A stretch of DNA of 64,000 bases from NCBI RefSeq assembly GCF_016744625.1, contig NZ_JADGDZ010000002.1, forward strand, positions 1 through 64,000. The letters are read 5' to 3'. The notes beneath the pieces were generated by a model. The model made no database searches, had not been told where the DNA came from, and saw only the letters and a list, made by a program, of their open reading frames with translations. The DNA is from Winogradskyella sp. Lineage in GTDB: Bacteria; Bacteroidota; Bacteroidia; Flavobacteriales; Flavobacteriaceae. Every line of letters begins with the position of its first letter. Position 1 is the first letter of the stretch. A program made the translations under genes and the position numbers. This document shows positions 9,029-18,631 of the stretch, piece by piece.

Positions 9029-10005
9029 ATTTTGTCTATTTTTATGTTGTCTGATTTGAAGATATTTCCTTTATCATCAATGATGATACATTCTATCTTT
9101 GGCATCTGATTTATTCTGCTCAATCCTACATCTTTACCCATAACAAATACAGACGTAGCGAGTGCGTCGGCAAGTTCTGCTTTGGGCGCAAAAACTGTTA
9201 CACTTATAATTCCGCTAGATGGATATCCTGTTCTAGGATCAATAATGTGGGAATAGCGTGTTCCATTAAATTTTACAAACTTCTCGTAATTACCAGAGGT
9301 CACAACAGCACCATTTGTAATAGGCAATAGCGCAAATACCTTATCCTTATCCATTGGATTTGTGATGGCTACTTTCCATTCTTTACCACTAGGTTGTTTT
9401 CCCCAAGTATTCATATCTCCAGAGGCGTTTATAATGCCTGATGACACTCCTTTAGAGATTAACAAAGACTTAGCTTTGTCTGCCGCATATCCTTTTCCGA
9501 TAGCTCCAAAGCCTATTTTCATTCCTTCTAACTTGAGAAAGACTGTACTATTTTCTTTATCTAAGATGATGTTCTTAAAGCCAACTTTAGCAACAGATTC
9601 TTTTATTTTTTCTTCGGAAGGCATCTCTGTCATACTACCATCAAATTTCCAAATGCGATCCATAGATGCATAGCTAATGTCAAAAGCGCCATCTGTCAAT
9701 TTTGAAATACCTATTGCTCTTTCAATTAATTGAAACAATTCTGAATCTACTTTTACAGCTTTGATACCAGCATTTCTATTAATTTCTGATGTTTGAGAAT
9801 TGGTATCCCAAGAAGAAATCAGTTTTTCTATTCTTGTAATTTCGGCTACAGCAGTATCGATATACTTATTTCCTATACTTTCATTTTCTGCAACTACGGT
9901 TATGTCAAAACGACTACCCATTAGTTTGAGTGTACGTTTGTATGGCTGTTGCGCTATACAGACAACTGAAAAGAACAATAATGATAAAGTGATTAGATTC
10001 TTCAA
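9025..10005 (-). CDS. apbE: FAD:protein FMN transferase (ApbE)
   Basis: ApbE moves FMN from FAD onto Ser/Thr of exported proteins and works in the periplasm. The 326 residues include a signal peptide (MKNLITLSLLFFSVVCIAQ), SWDTNSQTSEINRNAG, GFGAIGKGYAADKA, NASGDMNTWG, and the conserved HIIDPRTGYPS and DALATSVFVMG motifs with the metal-binding Asp and Thr. It follows the thioredoxin gene after one base and overlaps DUF4266 by 4 bp, so it is within one operon. No obvious FMN-acceptor protein is seen nearby, so the target is unknown. Confidence 0.94.
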   Translation of the reverse strand: MKNLITLSLLFFSVVCIAQQPYKRTLKLMGSRFDITVVAENESIGNKYIDTAVAEITRIEKLISSWDTNSQTSEINRNAGIKAVKVDSELFQLIERAIGISKLTDGAFDISYASMDRIWKFDGSMTEMPSEEKIKESVAKVGFKNIILDKENSTVFLKLEGMKIGFGAIGKGYAADKAKSLLISKGVSSGIINASGDMNTWGKQPSGKEWKVAITNPMDKDKVFALLPITNGAVVTSGNYEKFVKFNGTRYSHIIDPRTGYPSSGIISVTVFAPKAELADALATSVFVMGKDVGLSRINQMPKIECIIIDDKGNIFKSDNIKIDKI

Positions 10006-10006
10006 A

Positions 10007-10447
10007 TTACTTGGTAAAAGTGTTTAGTTCCTCAATGTACGCTTCTGGCGTCGTCTTTTTATAACTCGTTTCTCCTAATACTTTTCCGTTAGCGTCAAGT
10101 ATAACTATGAAAGGAAAAATCCCATTTTTGTTATAGGCCTCTGCCAATTTTGCATTTGCTGCAGTTTGAGATTCACTCAATGCGTTTTTCTTTTTTCTTG
10201 GGAAGTCTGCTTGAAGCATCACGTAGTTTTTACTTGCGTACTTTTTAAAGGCTTCCGTACTCCAAATTTCACGATCTAATTTTATACAAGGCGCACACCA
10301 GTCTGATCCTTGAAAAACAAGAATTATAGGTTTATTTTCTTCGGTTGCTGTTTTCTTTGCTTTTGCAAAATCCGTATGCCATTCTTGAGCGGTTACTCCG
10401 CTAATAGTTAATAGTAGCACAAGTAATGTAAAAATGTTTTTTTTCAT
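10007..10447 (-). CDS. periplasmic thioredoxin-family protein
   Basis: The 146-residue exported protein has a signal peptide (MKKNIFTLLVLLLTISGVTA) and a thioredoxin fold with the active site SDWCAPCIKLD. The length fits single-domain thioredoxin-like reductases. It leads the apbE/DUF4266/DUF3570/dsbD run and is probably kept reduced by DsbD. An FNR-like box lies 58 bp upstream of its start, suggesting control by the adjacent Crp/Fnr regulator. Confidence 0.88.
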   Translation of the reverse strand: MKKNIFTLLVLLLTISGVTAQEWHTDFAKAKKTATEENKPIILVFQGSDWCAPCIKLDREIWSTEAFKKYASKNYVMLQADFPRKKKNALSESQTAANAKLAEAYNKNGIFPFIVILDANGKVLGETSYKKTTPEAYIEELNTFTK

Positions 10448-10504
10448 AATAATTTATAATCTGTAAAGGTATTTAGTTTAACGTTAAAAGCTATTTATTC
10501 TTAC

Positions 10505-10520
10505 ATTGACATTTATCAAT
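10505..10520. promoter_or_regulatory. FNR/CRP-like operator
   Basis: The sequence ATTGACATTTATCAAT, read on the minus strand as TTGAT-AAAT-GTCAA, matches the FNR half-site pattern TTGAT-N4-ATCAA at 9 of 10 positions. It lies directly after the stop of the Crp/Fnr gene and upstream of the thioredoxin operon. The match is seen; binding by the neighbouring regulator is inferred. Confidence 0.45.
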
Positions 10521-10521
10521 T

Positions 10522-11214
10522 TTATTTATAATTACTTGCTTTTACAAGCCCTTCAAGGTCTTCAATAAAAATGATTCTACCCTTAGTAGAAATAAGCTTT
10601 TCTTCTTTAAAATCTTTCAACATTCGTACCAAGGACTCTTTTGCCGTACCTACCATACTTGCAAGATCTTCTCTGTTTATTTCAATTTCTTTAAGACTCT
10701 CTTTAACGCTGAATTTTCTTTGTAAAATCAATAGATTTATTGCCGTGCGTTCTCTAACCGTGTAACGTGCTAATATTTTAGTTGCATTTAAAAAAACTCC
10801 AAATTCGTGACTTAAATTTTTAAGCAAGCGTTGCGATAATAGGTGAGATTTGCTAACCACATTTAAAAAATCATTTTTAGGAATAAATGCTACTTCACAA
10901 TCTAATAATGCAGTTGCAGAGTCTGGATACTCTTCTTCACTTAGAATAGCGTGATACCCAAGATATTCGTTTTCTCCACAGATATAAAATATATGGTCTG
11001 TACCAAAATTGGTAGCAGTATATTTCTTTACTTTTCCTGATAGTACTCTATAAATACCTTTAGGCTCTGTACCTTCTTTAAATATCTGCGTGCCTGCCTT
11101 AAAGTTCAGTATTTCTTTATTAGCTGTGAGTCTATCGCATTCAGCTGTTGTTAACCCAGATAATAAATCTTGATTATTAAAATTGTATTTTGAGTATGGA
11201 AAATTATTATTCAT
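10522..11214 (-). CDS. Crp/Fnr-family transcriptional regulator
   Basis: The 230-residue protein has an N-terminal cyclic-nucleotide-binding-type beta barrel (about residues 25-140, e.g. GTQIFKEGTEPKGIYRVLSGKVK) and a C-terminal winged helix with the recognition region INREDLASMVGTAKESLVRML. No N-terminal cysteine cluster of classical FNR is present, so the signal is unknown. It overlaps the upstream HD-domain gene by 8 bp. An FNR-like box directly beyond its stop suggests that it controls the thioredoxin-ApbE-DsbD operon and may respond to redox state. Confidence 0.9.
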   Translation of the reverse strand: MNNNFPYSKYNFNNQDLLSGLTTAECDRLTANKEILNFKAGTQIFKEGTEPKGIYRVLSGKVKKYTATNFGTDHIFYICGENEYLGYHAILSEEEYPDSATALLDCEVAFIPKNDFLNVVSKSHLLSQRLLKNLSHEFGVFLNATKILARYTVRERTAINLLILQRKFSVKESLKEIEINREDLASMVGTAKESLVRMLKDFKEEKLISTKGRIIFIEDLEGLVKASNYK

Positions 11215-11809
11215 TGAAATAGTTTAAAATGTTTTCAACTTTATGAAGATTTTCCTGCTTGCCGATTTCTAAAGTTTGCTTTCCATAATCACTTCTAAAG
11301 TGATGCTCTTTTAAAAATTTGAGATTCAATAAATGCCATTCTTTATTTGTTGTTTTAATATCACAGAATAACTCCCATTCTCTACGAAGCAATAATTTTC
11401 TGTAAAAGAAATGCGAGTTACTTATATGAAAAATGTCTGCATCGCACAGAATTTCAGATAATCTATCTGTTGGACTTTGAGGCATCTTTGTGGCTTCTAT
11501 ACAATTACAAATTGTACTAATACTATTGCTTTCCATTCCTATACTGGAAAGAAACTTTTTAGCAATTTTTATACTTTCTGCCTCGTGCTCTTTGTATGTT
11601 TTAGAAAATCCTGTGTCATGAAACCAAGCTGCAATAATTAACAAATCTGTTTCTACTGAATTGATATCCATTGCTGCACATAAATACTTTACATTTTGAA
11701 CGACCTCTTTAGTATGCTCAAGATTATGAAAAGGCAGTTCCTTACATTTTGAAGTGGTAAGCAAGTTTGAGCAATATTCAGAAACATCTTTAATCATCAT
11801 CGGAGTCAT
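11207..11809 (-). CDS. HD-domain phosphohydrolase-like protein
   Basis: The 200 residues show an HD-superfamily metal site: H in FHNLEHT, the HD pair in AAWFHDTGFSKT, and a downstream D in LCDADIFHIS. Members hydrolyse nucleotides or cyclic nucleotides; the substrate here is not evident. It overlaps the upstream membrane-protein gene by 20 bp and the Crp/Fnr gene by 8 bp, so it belongs to the cus operon tail. A start at an internal Met (11797) would reduce the first overlap. A signalling partnership with the Crp/Fnr protein is possible but unproven. Confidence 0.75.
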   Translation of the reverse strand: MTPMMIKDVSEYCSNLLTTSKCKELPFHNLEHTKEVVQNVKYLCAAMDINSVETDLLIIAAWFHDTGFSKTYKEHEAESIKIAKKFLSSIGMESNSISTICNCIEATKMPQSPTDRLSEILCDADIFHISNSHFFYRKLLLRREWELFCDIKTTNKEWHLLNLKFLKEHHFRSDYGKQTLEIGKQENLHKVENILNYFNE

Positions 11810-12281
11810 TATCTTGAGAATCTAACTGAATTACATTTGCATCGTTTCTAATTTCGATATGCGTTATTTCGCCGCCACTTGTTCCTACATATTTAGAAAT
11901 CCCAATTGAGGCAACGGAAAGCAATAAACACACAACAAAGCCATATTTATAAAACGGCAACTTTTTATATTCTAAAAACAAGGTTATTATTGATACTCCT
12001 CCTAAAATCAGCATCATTGTAAAAAACAATTCTGCATACTCTTCGTGTTTATGAATTAATGTCTCGCTAATTCCAGGTAAATTCTCTACAATTTCTTCAG
12101 CTCCTTCTCCTGTTAAAAAAGCTACTACTGCTGTTACGGCACTAAATATAAAAATGCCTAATGCGGTGTTTTTTATTTGAGGTTTTTTCATAATAAAACC
12201 TACTAATAATACTAAGAATCCAATCAATACTCCCACAATAGGAAGATGATTTACTGCTAAATGAAAATGTGCGTCGTTCAT
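11790..12281 (-). CDS. DUF2231-like four-helix membrane protein
   Basis: The 163-residue protein begins MNDAHFHLAVNHLPIVGVLIG, a motif of DUF2231-type membrane proteins in which conserved histidines face the membrane and may bind haem or metal. Four transmembrane segments are visible, with further His residues at IHKHEEYAE between helices 2 and 3. The C-terminus is acidic (SQDNDSDDD). It lies between the VIT transporter and the HD gene in the same operon. Function is not known. Confidence 0.7.
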   Translation of the reverse strand: MNDAHFHLAVNHLPIVGVLIGFLVLLVGFIMKKPQIKNTALGIFIFSAVTAVVAFLTGEGAEEIVENLPGISETLIHKHEEYAELFFTMMLILGGVSIITLFLEYKKLPFYKYGFVVCLLLSVASIGISKYVGTSGGEITHIEIRNDANVIQLDSQDNDSDDD

Positions 12282-12296
12282 AATTTTATGTTTTGT

Positions 12297-13010
12297 TTAG
12301 AGATTTACTCCAAATAGATATCCAACTAATGCTGTTAGACCCATTGCTACGGTTCCCCAAAATGTGATACGTATAATTGCTATTCCTATACTTGACCCAC
12401 CTGTTTTAGCTGCTAGAGCTCCTAATACAATAAGGAAAAATAGCGCAAAACCGTAAATAGAATATTCCATACTATTTAATGGCAGAAAAAGGGTTACTAA
12501 AAAAGGAAGTAATCCTCCTATAGTAAATGCTGCTCCAGATGCAAAAGCCGCTTGAATAGGTTTGGCTTGACTAATCTCATTAATACCTAATTCGTCTCTG
12601 ATATGTGCACCTAAAGCATCGTGCTCTGTTAATTCTTGAGCAACAGTTAATGCAGTTGTTTTTTTAAGCCCTCTTTTTACATAGATATCTGCTAATCGCT
12701 GTAATTCGATTTCTGGCATTTCATTTAATTCTTGCTTTTCACGTTCAATGTCTGCTTTTTCTACATCTGTCTGTGAACTTACAGAAACATATTCTCCAGC
12801 AGCCATTGATAAAGCACCAGCAACAAGTCCTGCCAAGGTTGCTAAAATAATAGGCTCTCTTGTAGCACTTGCAGCTGCAACACCTATTGCAAGACTGGCT
12901 GTAGATAAAATACCATCGTTTGCTCCAAGCACTGCTGCTCTTAACCAATTGCTTCTATGAATGTAGTGGTTGTCTAAATAATTGTCTAATTCGTTTATTT
13001 GTTCTGCCAT
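12297..13010 (-). CDS. VIT1/CCC1-family Fe2+/Mn2+ transporter
   Basis: The 237 residues begin with the family hallmark NWLRAAVLGANDGILSTASL. They carry a second membrane block with GALSMAAGEYVSVSSQTDVEKAD and three C-terminal membrane segments. The cytoplasmic linker is rich in Glu (ADIEREKQELNEMPEIE), as in the metal-binding domain of VIT transporters. These proteins remove ferrous iron or manganese from the cytosol. It abuts the adaptor gene with no gap (13010/13011), so it is probably co-transcribed with the CusA-TolC pump. Confidence 0.9.
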   Translation of the reverse strand: MAEQINELDNYLDNHYIHRSNWLRAAVLGANDGILSTASLAIGVAAASATREPIILATLAGLVAGALSMAAGEYVSVSSQTDVEKADIEREKQELNEMPEIELQRLADIYVKRGLKKTTALTVAQELTEHDALGAHIRDELGINEISQAKPIQAAFASGAAFTIGGLLPFLVTLFLPLNSMEYSIYGFALFFLIVLGALAAKTGGSSIGIAIIRITFWGTVAMGLTALVGYLFGVNL

Positions 13011-14177
13011 TTATTCAGTTATTAAATTAAAAGCTCCTTTTGTCAAAAACTCTGTATCTGCATCAAAATCCGAAGCATTTACTATTTGAATATAGCCATT
13101 ATTTGTAGTTCCAATTTTTACTAACATTCTTTTAAAGTTTATCCCGTTTTCTTTAACCAGAACAAAGTAGTCATTATCAATATTTGCAACTGCTTCAACT
13201 GGTAGAGCAGGATATTCTGTGGTAGTAGTTAAAATCTCTCCTTCAATGTACATTCCTGGTGCAAATAATTTTACCTCACTTTCATTTACTAAATCTCCGT
13301 GAATATCTACTGTTCTGTCTTGGGTATTGATTGCCTTGTTTACTAAATGTACCTTTCCTCGGTATACTTTATCGGTATCATTTTGAAGTCTTACGTTAAT
13401 AGGCTGTCCTACTTTTACCATAGGTAGATCTTTTTCAAAAATCTTTAACTCTATGTGTAAATCATCAGTATTTGTAACTGTAATAGCAACATCTGAAGGG
13501 TTTAAATACATCCCTTTTGTTGCATTAATTGTTGTCGCATAACCTGACAAAGGCGAAGGTACGCTGATGACAGAACGAATATTATCTCCTGTTAAGGTAT
13601 TTGGGTTAATATTCATTAAGCTCAACTTCTTTTTCATTGACTGGTATTGTGCTAACGTCACGTTGTATTCTGACTCTGCCTTTAGGAAGTTCTTTTTTGA
13701 TGTCACGTTATCTGCAACCAATTCTTTTTGGCGCTCATAGTCTGACTTTAAATAATTCAAACGTCCTTTGGCTTCTAAAAAATCTTGTTGTGCTTGTACA
13801 TATTCAGGATTTTCAATCGTGAATAAGGTCTGGCCTTTTTTTACTACATCTCCAGGCAATAGACTAATGTTTTTTACATAACCAGCAAAATAGGCACTTA
13901 CATCTGCTTGATTTTCTGGTGGAACAGCAAACATCCCGTTTGCTTTTACTACCGTATTAAATGGTTGCATTGTTATTTTGCCAAGCTGCATATCGCCAGA
14001 TTTAAACTGATTCTCTGTTATTGAAACTACATCAGTGTTTTCAATCTCTGTGGTCGCTTCTGCATTGGTAACCTCGGTTTTCTCTTTAGAATTACAAGAG
14101 GCTAAAGCCATTATTACTACTAATAAAAAACTTTTCAAGTATATAAAATTTGCTATGGTGTTACAGGTATTTTTCAT
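13011..14177 (-). CDS. RND efflux periplasmic adaptor (CusB/CzcB-like) lipoprotein
   Basis: The 388-residue membrane-fusion protein has a lipoprotein signal (lipobox ALASC), a barrel-sandwich hybrid (VSAYFAGYVKNISLLPGDVVKKGQ), an alpha-helical hairpin (about residues 125-195), and beta-barrel domains with DRTVDIHGDL. It links the inner-membrane pump to the outer-membrane channel. It starts 2 bp after the CusA-TolC fusion gene. It lacks extra metal-binding modules, unlike the adaptor at 31444. Confidence 0.9.
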   Translation of the reverse strand: MKNTCNTIANFIYLKSFLLVVIMALASCNSKEKTEVTNAEATTEIENTDVVSITENQFKSGDMQLGKITMQPFNTVVKANGMFAVPPENQADVSAYFAGYVKNISLLPGDVVKKGQTLFTIENPEYVQAQQDFLEAKGRLNYLKSDYERQKELVADNVTSKKNFLKAESEYNVTLAQYQSMKKKLSLMNINPNTLTGDNIRSVISVPSPLSGYATTINATKGMYLNPSDVAITVTNTDDLHIELKIFEKDLPMVKVGQPINVRLQNDTDKVYRGKVHLVNKAINTQDRTVDIHGDLVNESEVKLFAPGMYIEGEILTTTTEYPALPVEAVANIDNDYFVLVKENGINFKRMLVKIGTTNNGYIQIVNASDFDADTEFLTKGAFNLITE

Positions 14178-14179
14178 CG

Positions 14180-17100
14180 TTAATTGGTTAAGTAGTTTAA
14201 TTCTAAAACTGTATTATTATACTTATTTAGGTTTTGTAAATAGTTGATTTCGATATTTTTTGCACTCTCTAAAAGCTGCACATATTGTAAAAAATCTATC
14301 TCGCCATTTTGAAACGCTTTTGAAGCTGTTGTTGTTAATTGCTTAGAAAGATCTCTTCCTGTACTTTGATAATAATCAACTGTTTCTTGAAACTTTTTTA
14401 AATCAGAAAGCAAGGCGTCGTATTTTGATTGTAATTGAATTTTATAGTTTTCAAATTCATTAGCAATAATCAATGTTTCTGTCTTAGCTGCATTGATTTT
14501 TGATTTATGTGCTCCAAACCATAATGGTACTGCAATACCTACTTGAAATCCATTATAATTTCTTGCAGCTACACCATTGTTTGTGCCTTGAAATACTGAT
14601 AATTGTAAATCAGGTAAAAGCTTTTGTCGCTCTAATGAAAGAGAAGATTTAGCTAAGTTTTCTGCTGAATTATAATACATTAGTCCAGGATGATCTGTTA
14701 GACTGAATTCTTTTAATTCCAGTCTTGGTAACACATCTTCTGAAACCGTAATTGTTGAATCGGTCTGTACCCATTGATTTAACATTGTGTAGGCTTTAGA
14801 AACGTCTTCGCGTGCTTGAGAAAGTGCGATAGCGATTTCTTTTTGCTTGGTTTCAGCCGTTAGTTTTTCTAATAAATTAGTTTCCCCTACATCGTATCTC
14901 TTTTTAGCAGCTCTTGCAAATTGACCATATAAGCTATCTAAATAGACATATTGCCTCACAAGATTATTGCTATAGACTACATTATAATAGGCTGAATTAA
15001 CCTCTTTAGTCAATATTCTTTCATTTAGACGATACTGCTGCGTTATTAATGCTACTTTTTGATTTTCTACTTTACGCTGTGCGCCATATACTGTTGGGAA
15101 TTGAAGTGATTGACTAATGCCTAACACCTTTAATGGCAAACCATTTTCGGCAATGTTATTTTGGTCATAGCTATAGTAAACTTGTGTTTTGTCCAAATTA
15201 AAAGCACTTCCTACCAACTGTTCTGATTGATTAATCTTTTTCGCGTAAGCTTGCAATCCATTATTATTTTCAATAGCCATTTTTACAGTCTGCTCAACAT
15301 TTACTGGGTTTTGTTGTGCCTTACCAAAGAATGGTAAAAACAATAAAAGCATAATGCTTAGAGCCTTAAAATTCACTTTTGTTTTTATTTTAGGATGATG
15401 TCCTTTTCTGTCGAACATTGCATATAAAATAGGCAGTACAACTAAAGTTAAAACGGTTGCAGTTATTAATCCACCTACAACTACTGTTGCTAATGGTCTT
15501 TGTACTTCGGCGCCAGCGGAAGTTGATATTGCCATAGGTAAAAATCCTAAAGCTGCTGCTGCTGCAGTTAATAATACTGGACGCAATCTGTTTTTTGTTC
15601 CCATTAAAATTCGCTTATTAATATTGCTGACACCGTGTGCTTTTAGTTCTTTAAACTCTTCAATCAACACAATACCATTTAATACCGCAATACCGAAAAG
15701 CGCAATAAACCCAACACCTGCCGATATACTGAAAGGAAGGTCTCTTATATACAGTAGCATCACACCACCAATTGCGGATAAAGGAATGGCACTGTAAATC
15801 ATTAAGGCTTCTTTTACAGAATCAAAAGCGAAGTATAACAACACGAAAATTAATATTAGTGCAATGGGTACCGCTACTTTTAACCGTGCTGATGCAGTTC
15901 TTAAATTTTCAAATTGCCCTCCGTAGCTTATAGAATATCCGGTTGGAATCTTAACATCTCTCTCAATGATTGCTTGTACATCTTTTACAACAGATTCTAA
16001 ATCTCGGTTTCTAACATTGACACCTACTACGATACGACGCTTGGTGTTATCACGTGAAATCTTTGCTGGTCCTTTGGTGTAACTTATGTTCGCAAATTCG
16101 CTAAGCGGTAATTTAGTACCATTAGGTAAAGTAACCGATGCGGTTTCTAAGTTTTCAATATCTTTTCTGTGAGCAGCATCAAAACGTAATACTAAATCAA
16201 ATTGTTTTTCGCCTTCAAATACATTTCCAGCAGGCATTCCTGCAAATCCCATTGTTACCACTTTATTTAAGTCTTCAATGTTTAATCCATATTTAGCTAT
16301 TTTCTGGCGGTCATATTTTACAGACATTTGTGGTAAACCAGCTGTTTTCTCTACAGAAATATCAGCTGCTCCTTCCACATTTTGAATGGCCTTTTCTATT
16401 TCTAATGCTTTTCTATAAAGCACATCTAAATCTTCTCCAAAAACCTTGATAGCTAAATCTGCTCTTACTCCTGTAATCAATTCGTTAAATCGCATTTCAA
16501 TAGGTTGTGTAAATTCAAAATCTACACCTACAATTTCATTTGATAAGGCTTCTTTAAATTTATCTGCTAATTCGTCTTTAGACTCAGCAGAAGTCCATTC
16601 GCCTTTAGGTTTCAATTTTATGATAACATCACTTTCTTCCATAGACATTGGGTCTGTTGGTACTTCGGCAGCTCCAATTCTACTTACCACTTGTTCTACT
16701 TCAGGGAATTGTTTTAGTATTTTTTCTATTTTGGTAGTGGCTTCAATCGTTTTACTCAAAGACATTCCTGTTTTTAAAACGGGTTGAATTACAAAGTCAC
16801 CTTCATCTAAAGTAGGTACAAACTCGCCACCCATTCTAGTGAATAAAAATCCTGTAAAAACTAACAACGCTACAGCCATACTTAATACCAATGTCTTTTT
16901 ACGCAATGCCCAAGTAATGGTAGGTCGGTATTTGTTTTCTAAAAATGTAATAAGTCTTGATGATATGGTTTTCTTTTCTGTATTAGAAGGTTTAATAAAT
17001 AATGAAGCCATTACTGGAATGTAGGTAAAGCATAACAGCATTGCACCTATTAATGCAAAACAGAATACCAATGCCATAGGACGGAACATTTTTCCTTCTA

Positions 17101-18517
17101 CATTAACTAAAGATAGAATAGGTATAAAAACGATGATGATGATTAATTGCCCAAATACCGCAGAGTTCATCATTTTCGAAGCTCCTTGATAGGTTATTGT
17201 ATCAATCAATCCTTGTCGTTCTTCTATTGGAAGCGCTAATAATTTAGCGCGTTGACTTGTGATTTTAAAGGCGATAAATTCGACTATAATTACGGCACCA
17301 TCTATTATAATACCGAAGTCGATCGCACCCAAACTCATTAAGTTCGCATCGACCCCAAAAATGTACATTAACGAAAGCGCAAACAATAAACATAATGGAA
17401 TTACAGAAGCCACTACTAAACCAGAACGCAGGTTTCCTAAAAGTAAAACCACTACAAAAATCACGATTAAACATCCTAAAATCAGGTTTTCGGCAATTGT
17501 GAAGGTCGTTTTAGCAATAAGTTCGCTACGCTCTAAAAATGGGTTGATTGAAATTCCTTTAGGTAATGAGGATTGTATTTCTGCCACACGTTGTTTTACT
17601 GCCTCGATTACAGCATTAGAATTGGCATCTTTAAGCATCATTACTTGTCCTAAAACTTTTTCGCCTTCTCCGTTTCCTGTGATAGCACCAAAACGGTTAG
17701 CGTGACCAAAGCCTACATTGGCCACATCTCTTACATATACAGGAATGTCACCTTTATTAGTTACGACAATATCTTGAATATCTTCAATTGAAGTGACTAA
17801 GCCTTCACCTCTTATAAAATAACTTTCATTAATTTTTTCAATATAACCACCTCCAGCAACGCTATTGTTTTTTTCAAGAGAATTAAAGACATCGAAAATA
17901 GAAACATCCATTGAACGTAGACGTTCTGGATTAACCGCTACTTCATAAGTCTTTAAGTAGCCTCCCCAAGTGTTTACTTCAACAACTCCTGGTATTCCAG
18001 AAAGCTGACGTTTTACTACCCAATCTTGGATGGTACGAACATCTGATAAGGAATACTGGTCTTTGTATTTAGGATCTACATCAATTACATATTGATAAAT
18101 TTCTCCCAAACCGGTAGAAACTGGCCCCATAAAAGGTTTCCCAAAACCAGTTGGAATTTTTTCTTCGGCACTTTTAATTTTCTCAGCAATAAGTTGACGC
18201 GGTAGGTAAGTACCCATTTCATCATCAAAAACTACAGTAACTACTGATAATCCAAATTTAGAAATAGAACGAATTTCTGTTACTCCAGGTAAGTTTGCCA
18301 TTTCTAACTCTACTGGGTAGGTTAAAAATTTCTCAACATCTTCGGTCGATAAGGTTCTTGAGGTGGTAATAACCTGAACTTGATTATTGGTCACATCTGG
18401 AACTGCTCCAATAGGTATATTGGAAAGGGAATACAAGCCGAATCCAACGATTCCTGCGGTAAATAACAGCACAATCAGTTTGTGATGAATACTGTACTGG
18501 ATAATACGTTCTAACAT
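14180..18517 (-). CDS. CusA/CzcA-type RND metal pump fused to a TolC-like outer-membrane factor
   Basis: The protein has 1445 residues. Residues 1 to about 1035 are a complete HME-RND pump: N-terminal TM, two large periplasmic domains, and TM4 with the proton-relay motif DFGIIIDGAVIIVEF, typical of divalent-cation (Zn/Co/Cd) pumps. After the last RND helix (VVLPILYAMFD) comes a basic stretch and a second hydrophobic segment that looks like a signal peptide (ALSIMLLLFLPFFGKAQ). The rest, about 395 residues, is TolC-like: coiled helices plus a barrel (e.g. DLQLSVFQGTN). Such fusions exist in Bacteroidota annotation. How the TolC part reaches the outer membrane is unclear; processing at the internal signal is an inference. 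It is the first gene of the operon, behind a response-regulator operator. Confidence 0.93.
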   Translation of the reverse strand: MLERIIQYSIHHKLIVLLFTAGIVGFGLYSLSNIPIGAVPDVTNNQVQVITTSRTLSTEDVEKFLTYPVELEMANLPGVTEIRSISKFGLSVVTVVFDDEMGTYLPRQLIAEKIKSAEEKIPTGFGKPFMGPVSTGLGEIYQYVIDVDPKYKDQYSLSDVRTIQDWVVKRQLSGIPGVVEVNTWGGYLKTYEVAVNPERLRSMDVSIFDVFNSLEKNNSVAGGGYIEKINESYFIRGEGLVTSIEDIQDIVVTNKGDIPVYVRDVANVGFGHANRFGAITGNGEGEKVLGQVMMLKDANSNAVIEAVKQRVAEIQSSLPKGISINPFLERSELIAKTTFTIAENLILGCLIVIFVVVLLLGNLRSGLVVASVIPLCLLFALSLMYIFGVDANLMSLGAIDFGIIIDGAVIIVEFIAFKITSQRAKLLALPIEERQGLIDTITYQGASKMMNSAVFGQLIIIIVFIPILSLVNVEGKMFRPMALVFCFALIGAMLLCFTYIPVMASLFIKPSNTEKKTISSRLITFLENKYRPTITWALRKKTLVLSMAVALLVFTGFLFTRMGGEFVPTLDEGDFVIQPVLKTGMSLSKTIEATTKIEKILKQFPEVEQVVSRIGAAEVPTDPMSMEESDVIIKLKPKGEWTSAESKDELADKFKEALSNEIVGVDFEFTQPIEMRFNELITGVRADLAIKVFGEDLDVLYRKALEIEKAIQNVEGAADISVEKTAGLPQMSVKYDRQKIAKYGLNIEDLNKVVTMGFAGMPAGNVFEGEKQFDLVLRFDAAHRKDIENLETASVTLPNGTKLPLSEFANISYTKGPAKISRDNTKRRIVVGVNVRNRDLESVVKDVQAIIERDVKIPTGYSISYGGQFENLRTASARLKVAVPIALILIFVLLYFAFDSVKEALMIYSAIPLSAIGGVMLLYIRDLPFSISAGVGFIALFGIAVLNGIVLIEEFKELKAHGVSNINKRILMGTKNRLRPVLLTAAAAALGFLPMAISTSAGAEVQRPLATVVVGGLITATVLTLVVLPILYAMFDRKGHHPKIKTKVNFKALSIMLLLFLPFFGKAQQNPVNVEQTVKMAIENNNGLQAYAKKINQSEQLVGSAFNLDKTQVYYSYDQNNIAENGLPLKVLGISQSLQFPTVYGAQRKVENQKVALITQQYRLNERILTKEVNSAYYNVVYSNNLVRQYVYLDSLYGQFARAAKKRYDVGETNLLEKLTAETKQKEIAIALSQAREDVSKAYTMLNQWVQTDSTITVSEDVLPRLELKEFSLTDHPGLMYYNSAENLAKSSLSLERQKLLPDLQLSVFQGTNNGVAARNYNGFQVGIAVPLWFGAHKSKINAAKTETLIIANEFENYKIQLQSKYDALLSDLKKFQETVDYYQSTGRDLSKQLTTTASKAFQNGEIDFLQYVQLLESAKNIEINYLQNLNKYNNTVLELNYLTN

Positions 18518-18545
18518 TTTCTGGTGGTTAATTAAAATAATGAAA

Positions 18546-18605
18546 CAAATGTAGATGGGTTATCTAATTGTAATCTAAACGGTTTCTTAAGATTAGCTTA
18601 AGATT
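18546..18605 (-). promoter_or_regulatory. CusA-TolC operon promoter with direct-repeat operator
   Basis: Two perfect CTTAAGATT units start 11 bp apart (18586-18594 and 18597-18605), the helical spacing used by OmpR-family regulators. Exactly 32 nt downstream on the minus strand is TACATTTG (18546-18553), a perfect match to the Bacteroidota -7 box TAnnTTTG. The same operator-32 nt-box arrangement is found before the response-regulator gene and once more at 18753-18812. Confidence 0.7.
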
Positions 18606-18631
18606 GATTATTTATGTGTTACTCTAAAAAA

